Assembly: GCF_900114005.1 (NCBI RefSeq)
Contig: NZ_FORM01000001.1
Span: forward strand, 248,001-312,000
Direction: 5' to 3'
Length of the DNA: 64,000 nucleotides
From: Olleya namhaensis
GTDB taxonomy: Bacteria > Bacteroidota > Bacteroidia > Flavobacteriales > Flavobacteriaceae
The notes beneath the pieces are model-generated. The model did not search any database. It had not been told where the DNA came from and saw only the letters and a list, made by a program, of their open reading frames with translations. Positions within the stretch are counted from its first letter, which is position 1. Every line of letters begins with the position of its first letter. Both the position numbers and the translations under genes were made by a program. Of the stretch, positions 60,272 to 64,000 are shown piece after piece.

Positions 60272-62470
60272 TTAATAACAGTCTGTTACAATCTGATTAT
60301 TGTGTTCAAAAACACTTAAAGGTTGCTGTAGTCTGGATGTTGTTATTTGATTTAAAGTATCTAATACTTGATTTTGCATTGCTATTGATCCGCAAATCAT
60401 AATCACTCCGTTGTTTTTTAAAACTTCGGCAATAATAGACTGTTGTTTGGCAATGACATCTTGAACATATAGTCTAGTATTGTTTTCTTGCGATAATGCC
60501 ATATTAAAACTAGTTAAAGACCCGCTATTTAAACTCGCATCAATACTGGTTTTATACAACTGTAAAGACTGTGTGGTACGTCCACCCCAAAACAAATGCT
60601 TAACTACAGGATTTGTGTCTTGCATCATTCCTAAAAATGGACCAATCCCTGTGCCATTAGCAATCAAAACCACACTTTTAACACGTTTACTTTTAGGTAA
60701 ATTAAACGTTGGATTTGGCTTAATTACACCTTTGATTTGGTCGCCGATAGTCAGATTATAAAAATAATTTGAGCACACACCAAATTCGTGCTTTTTAATA
60801 CTTATTACTATAGCACCTCCTATTTTTCCGATAGAATACAGACGCGCTACGCCATCCTGTTCAGGAATAACGGATAGTAAATCTCCCGATTTAAACGACA
60901 ACCTTTTATTAGGTTTTAAGGTCAAAACAAAGGTATTGTCTATATTAATTTCGGTTTTACTCACCACAGTAAATGCTAGTTGCTTCCGTTGTGTACTGGA
61001 TACTTTTATACGTGCTACATCTAAATCCAAACCAACAGATTTAGACCATTGTAATGCCCACTTTTTAAAATCCATTTCTGACTGGTTGTGTATTTTACAC
61101 AACTCTAGATTAGGCTGAAACTGGGGATGTAATTGCAAATTAGCATCTACTAATTGTGCGTATTTACAATACGCTGCATAATTTAAAGATCCAAATCCAA
61201 CAACTGCGTACTGTATTTGTTGTTTTTGCGGGACCGTATTTAATACCGATAAAAACTGCTTTGCATTTATAGGTGCTTCTCCTTCTCCATAAGTAGAGGT
61301 TAAAACAATCAATTGCTTTGCGTTTTTATAGGTTGTGTAACTGTTTAAATCTGTAATAAAAACAGACTGTCCATTAGCTAACAGTGCTTTATAAAAGGCG
61401 GTTGCTAATCCATACGTACTCCCTGTTTCTGAGCCCACAAGAATGATATATTCGGCTGTATCCTTTGCTATTTTATTTTTAGGCAGTACAGCATTTTGTC
61501 TTCTTTTAATAGTCATTTTAAACCCTGAATAGATAAAAAACAGAATGTTTAAACAAGCAATCAATAAGACTATAGACCACCAAATACTGCCTTTTCCGGT
61601 ATGTAATACTAAACTCCAATCTGATAAGAAAGTCGTCATTGGATAATTTACTTGACTTAAAATCTGACCTGAATATTGATGCACCAGAAGCTCCTTACTA
61701 TCCTGTTTTAAAGTGTAATAATCTTCTTCATCTTCGGAAAAAGGAAACTCTAAACTAACAACCTGAGCCAATGTCGTCGCATTAAAAACGGTTCCGTCTG
61801 GCTGTTTTTCCGCGAAAGCGTTATTACTAAAATCAATGTTATGCGCAGGCTTATCTTCTGTAATAACATCAAATTTTAGCAGCGACAAATAGACGCCTGT
61901 AAGGGTTATAATTACAATAGGAATAAGGGATAACCGACCCAAAACAACATGCCAATATTGCGAAAAATCTTCTTTTACAATTTTAGCAAAAAACCGTTTA
62001 ATACCGCTTTGGCGTTTAATAATTAAAATGGATCCCGAAAAAGCAATTAGAAACAATAAAAACGAACCCAAGCCAACTAAAAAGCGCCCCGTACTTTTTA
62101 AAAATAACGAACGGTGTAAATTGGTTGTAAACTTAAAGAGGTTGGATACCTCAGGTTTTTCGCCTAAAAAGGCAGCTGTTTTTGGATTAAAATACCCATT
62201 TAAAGCAGTCCCATTTTTAGTAATCACAGAAGCAGACACAAATTGATTTGCATCTACTTCTATAGTAATAACTTCTGGATATTGACGTTTAAACGTCGCG
62301 ACCGTTTGATCTAAATCAAGCTGATCTAAAGCTTCTATTTTATAGGATTGCAGTTGTTCTGATATAGGCTGAAACGCTAAGACAATACCCGTTGTAGTTG
62401 CTAAAAAAACAAATACAAACGATGCTAGTGCCAATGTTAAGTGACTATACCTCCAAATAGAAAGGGTCAT
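60272..62470 (-). CDS. PepSY-flavodoxin-FNR fusion, inner-membrane flavoreductase
   Basis: It has 732 residues. An N-terminal PepSY-TM part (about 1-330) with four long helices (WRYSHLTLALASFVFVFLATTTGIVLAF; FLVGLGSFLLFLIAFSGSIL; VLGRLSLIPIVIITLTGVYLSLL; WWSIVLLIACLNILFFIYSGF) and a PepSY repeat between. Then flavodoxin (about 350-480, YIILVGSETGSTYGLATAFY, LTSTYGEGEAP) and a ferredoxin-NADP reductase half (about 500-732: RLYSIGK, GTGIGPFLGMM, VIMICGS). This is the layout of sulfite-reductase-like flavoproteins fused to PepSY, thought to reduce ferric siderophores in the periplasm with cytoplasmic NADPH. Confidence 0.9.
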   Translation of the reverse strand: MTLSIWRYSHLTLALASFVFVFLATTTGIVLAFQPISEQLQSYKIEALDQLDLDQTVATFKRQYPEVITIEVDANQFVSASVITKNGTALNGYFNPKTAAFLGEKPEVSNLFKFTTNLHRSLFLKSTGRFLVGLGSFLLFLIAFSGSILIIKRQSGIKRFFAKIVKEDFSQYWHVVLGRLSLIPIVIITLTGVYLSLLKFDVITEDKPAHNIDFSNNAFAEKQPDGTVFNATTLAQVVSLEFPFSEDEEDYYTLKQDSKELLVHQYSGQILSQVNYPMTTFLSDWSLVLHTGKGSIWWSIVLLIACLNILFFIYSGFKMTIKRRQNAVLPKNKIAKDTAEYIILVGSETGSTYGLATAFYKALLANGQSVFITDLNSYTTYKNAKQLIVLTSTYGEGEAPINAKQFLSVLNTVPQKQQIQYAVVGFGSLNYAAYCKYAQLVDANLQLHPQFQPNLELCKIHNQSEMDFKKWALQWSKSVGLDLDVARIKVSSTQRKQLAFTVVSKTEINIDNTFVLTLKPNKRLSFKSGDLLSVIPEQDGVARLYSIGKIGGAIVISIKKHEFGVCSNYFYNLTIGDQIKGVIKPNPTFNLPKSKRVKSVVLIANGTGIGPFLGMMQDTNPVVKHLFWGGRTTQSLQLYKTSIDASLNSGSLTSFNMALSQENNTRLYVQDVIAKQQSIIAEVLKNNGVIMICGSIAMQNQVLDTLNQITTSRLQQPLSVFEHNNQIVTDCY

Positions 62471-62480
62471 AAATACGTGA

Positions 62481-62966
62481 TTAGTTAGGCATTAAACGTA
62501 CGTAACGTATAAATCCAGTGCCTTCTGTTTTACTTTTTACGCTTTCTGATGTTAGTACAAACTGGACATCTTTAGTGTAATATTCTTGATCCTCTACTGC
62601 CGACTCAAAACGGATGCTGTACCCTGCATTGATTTTAGAATCTTCAATCTCAATAACACTTATTGCGCGCTCTCCGCCAGAAATAGTTGCACCTGTAAAG
62701 GCATCAATTTCTGCTCTAACTTTGCCTTGAAACTTCCACCATTCTGTAATGTCATGATACCACTCTTCATCATCTCCTTGGACGTATAATGTTTTTTCAT
62801 ATGCTCCCTCTGGATTAATTAAAGAGATGGCTATATACGCCCCTTCTCCGCTATAATTGGTCATTTGTACCATACACTTATATTTGGAAGTTGTTGGTAA
62901 TGCGGTAAAAGAGAACAGTACTAAACACAGGACTGCAAGGCTAACTATTAGTTTACTTTTTTTCAT
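62481..62966 (-). CDS. DUF2271 periplasmic protein
   Basis: It has 161 residues with a signal peptide (MKKSKLIVSLAVLCLVLFSFTALP). The mature domain YKCMVQMTNYSGEGAYIAISLINPEGAYEKTLYVQGDDEEWYHDITEWWKF matches DUF2271. It lies 10 bp upstream of the PepSY reductase gene; DUF2271 and PepSY proteins recur together in siderophore and iron loci. Confidence 0.85.
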   Translation of the reverse strand: MKKSKLIVSLAVLCLVLFSFTALPTTSKYKCMVQMTNYSGEGAYIAISLINPEGAYEKTLYVQGDDEEWYHDITEWWKFQGKVRAEIDAFTGATISGGERAISVIEIEDSKINAGYSIRFESAVEDQEYYTKDVQFVLTSESVKSKTEGTGFIRYVRLMPN

Positions 62967-62975
62967 TTTATAAAT

Positions 62976-64000
62976 TTATTTTAAAAAACTTAATGCCACT
63001 TTATTATGAATTAAAATTTCGTTTTCAGATGCTAAATCATAAGCTGTTTCTTCAAAACTTGTTGTCGCTTTTTTATCCGCACCAATAGATAATAAGTATC
63101 TTATAATAGTCGTGTTTGTTGCCTTCATAGCAGCCAAATGCAAAGGTGTATAACCTTCAGCATTAGCTGTATTTACATCCACTTCAAACTGGTTAATTTG
63201 CTTTAAAAAATCAACATTATTTTTATCTAAGGCTAAATGTAATAATGTGTTTCCGTTTTTCTGAGGTTTAGTAAACTCAAAATTGGCTTGTTCTAACACT
63301 TGTAATTTAGCGGTAAAGTCTTTTTCCGTTCTTGGACTAAAAGCGTTGATTAAATAATATGCTAAATTATTTCCGTTAGCATCCACCAACGTTGTACTAG
63401 CCTTTTTAGATAATAGTAGTTTAACCACGTCTGTTGTGTTATTTTGTACTGCTAACATTAAAGCAGATTGCCCTTTTTTATTAGTATAATCAATAGTATC
63501 CACATGTTTTAAAAGCGCTGCAACAACCTCAATACTATTATTACTTACTGCGTTTAAAAATGGTGTATTTCCGTTTTTGTCTGCTGCATTTACAGCAATA
63601 CCTTTTTTAATAAAATAATTAATAACTTCTAAATCTTGACTTCTGGAAGCGACATTATGTAACGGTGTAATATTATCTGCTGTTTTAGTATTTGGCTTTA
63701 AACCAATACTTTCTAAATAATTGTAAACCTCTAATCCGTTAGTTTTACCTCTAGTACCTTGGCTGGCAAATATAAATGCCTGATCGGTACCTTTTTTACC
63801 TTCTTTGATTAGTCCTTTAAGCAACTCTAAATTACCTGTTTTAGCGACGTAGTTAAAAATTCCGTTTCCGTTATTATCAACACTTTTATCGCTTAAACCT
63901 TTGTAAATAAAGTAACCTGTTAATCTAATATCATTAGGTGCTGCTAGCAATAACGCGTTAGCACCATCATGATTAACATCATTTTTTAAATCTGCTCCAT
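62976..64000 (-). CDS. Ankyrin repeat protein, 5' end outside window
   Basis: The frame is open through the right edge, so the N-terminus is missing; 341 codons are visible. At least eight ankyrin repeats can be read, for example NGNTPFLNAVSNNSIEVVAALLKHVDTID, KGQSALMLAVQNNTTDVVKLLLSK and EGYTPLHLAAMKATNTTIIRYLLSIGADKKA. Any signal peptide lies beyond position 64000. It is 9 bp upstream of the DUF2271 gene and reads into the same operon, so it may chaperone or scaffold the iron-uptake proteins; that role is inferred from position only. Confidence 0.88.
   Translation of the reverse strand, partial: GADLKNDVNHDGANALLLAAPNDIRLTGYFIYKGLSDKSVDNNGNGIFNYVAKTGNLELLKGLIKEGKKGTDQAFIFASQGTRGKTNGLEVYNYLESIGLKPNTKTADNITPLHNVASRSQDLEVINYFIKKGIAVNAADKNGNTPFLNAVSNNSIEVVAALLKHVDTIDYTNKKGQSALMLAVQNNTTDVVKLLLSKKASTTLVDANGNNLAYYLINAFSPRTEKDFTAKLQVLEQANFEFTKPQKNGNTLLHLALDKNNVDFLKQINQFEVDVNTANAEGYTPLHLAAMKATNTTIIRYLLSIGADKKATTSFEETAYDLASENEILIHNKVALSFLK

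Overview
The window is low-GC DNA from a marine-type Flavobacteriaceae bacterium (Bacteroidota). I base this on sequence traits: many promoters carry the Bacteroidota -7 box TAnnTTTG, translation starts lack Shine-Dalgarno sequences, lipoproteins and TonB-dependent receptors are abundant, three proteins carry type IX secretion C-terminal sorting domains, and atpD-atpC stand apart from the other ATP synthase genes. I cannot name the genus from sequence alone. No rRNA, tRNA, CRISPR array, transposase or integrase is visible.

Layout. 1-6 kb: pantothenate synthesis (panC, panD, then a YbhN-type flippase cut by the edge), divergent from a short glycogen-synthase-like gene, a DUF4270 lipoprotein and glmS. 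6-12.6 kb: a TonB receptor paired with an SGNH-hydrolase lipoprotein, then atpD-atpC. 12.6-19.6 kb: an orphan umuD, an NfeD-like/flotillin pair, a DUF2975-DUF2975-XRE operon, a DUF2007 protein, and a MocR/PdxR-like regulator whose usual PLP lysine reads as glutamine. 19.6-32 kb: TonB receptor, cupin and small outer-membrane protein, recX, then two large paralogous T9SS cargo proteins. 32-46.4 kb: porZ-recO-TonB receptor operon, gdhA, a cystathionine synthase/lyase, and housekeeping genes (thioesterase, yicC, gmk).

46.5-56.4 kb is the accessory part. After nadD comes a stretch in which every gene lies on the + strand. From 48.4 kb on, nearly every single gene or gene pair ends within a few bases of a related boundary element of about 120-150 bp. 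Its 5' edge follows the stop codon (consensus near CAACA then TATAA) and its 3' edge lies just before the next gene (near CACG-N4-CAATAATT). Nine such boundaries delimit about nine modules: Fic protein, lipoprotein, mobile mystery protein A/B pair, a DUF4304-like protein, an XRE-membrane gene broken by one TGA, small secreted or membrane proteins, a coiled-coil protein, and a HEPN-like protein. A second repeat of about 156 bp occurs twice, 5.7 kb apart, inside the region. This looks like a gene-cassette array built on a non-canonical attC-like element, with no integrase in view. It is my main candidate for an undescribed system.

56.4-64 kb: a LysM/BON protein, a lipoprotein, gpsA, then a leftward operon of an ankyrin protein (partial), a DUF2271 protein, a PepSY-flavodoxin-FNR reductase and two small proteins, suggestive of ferric-siderophore or iron reduction. 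A dispersed REP-like repeat occurs at 13.1 and 59.3 kb.
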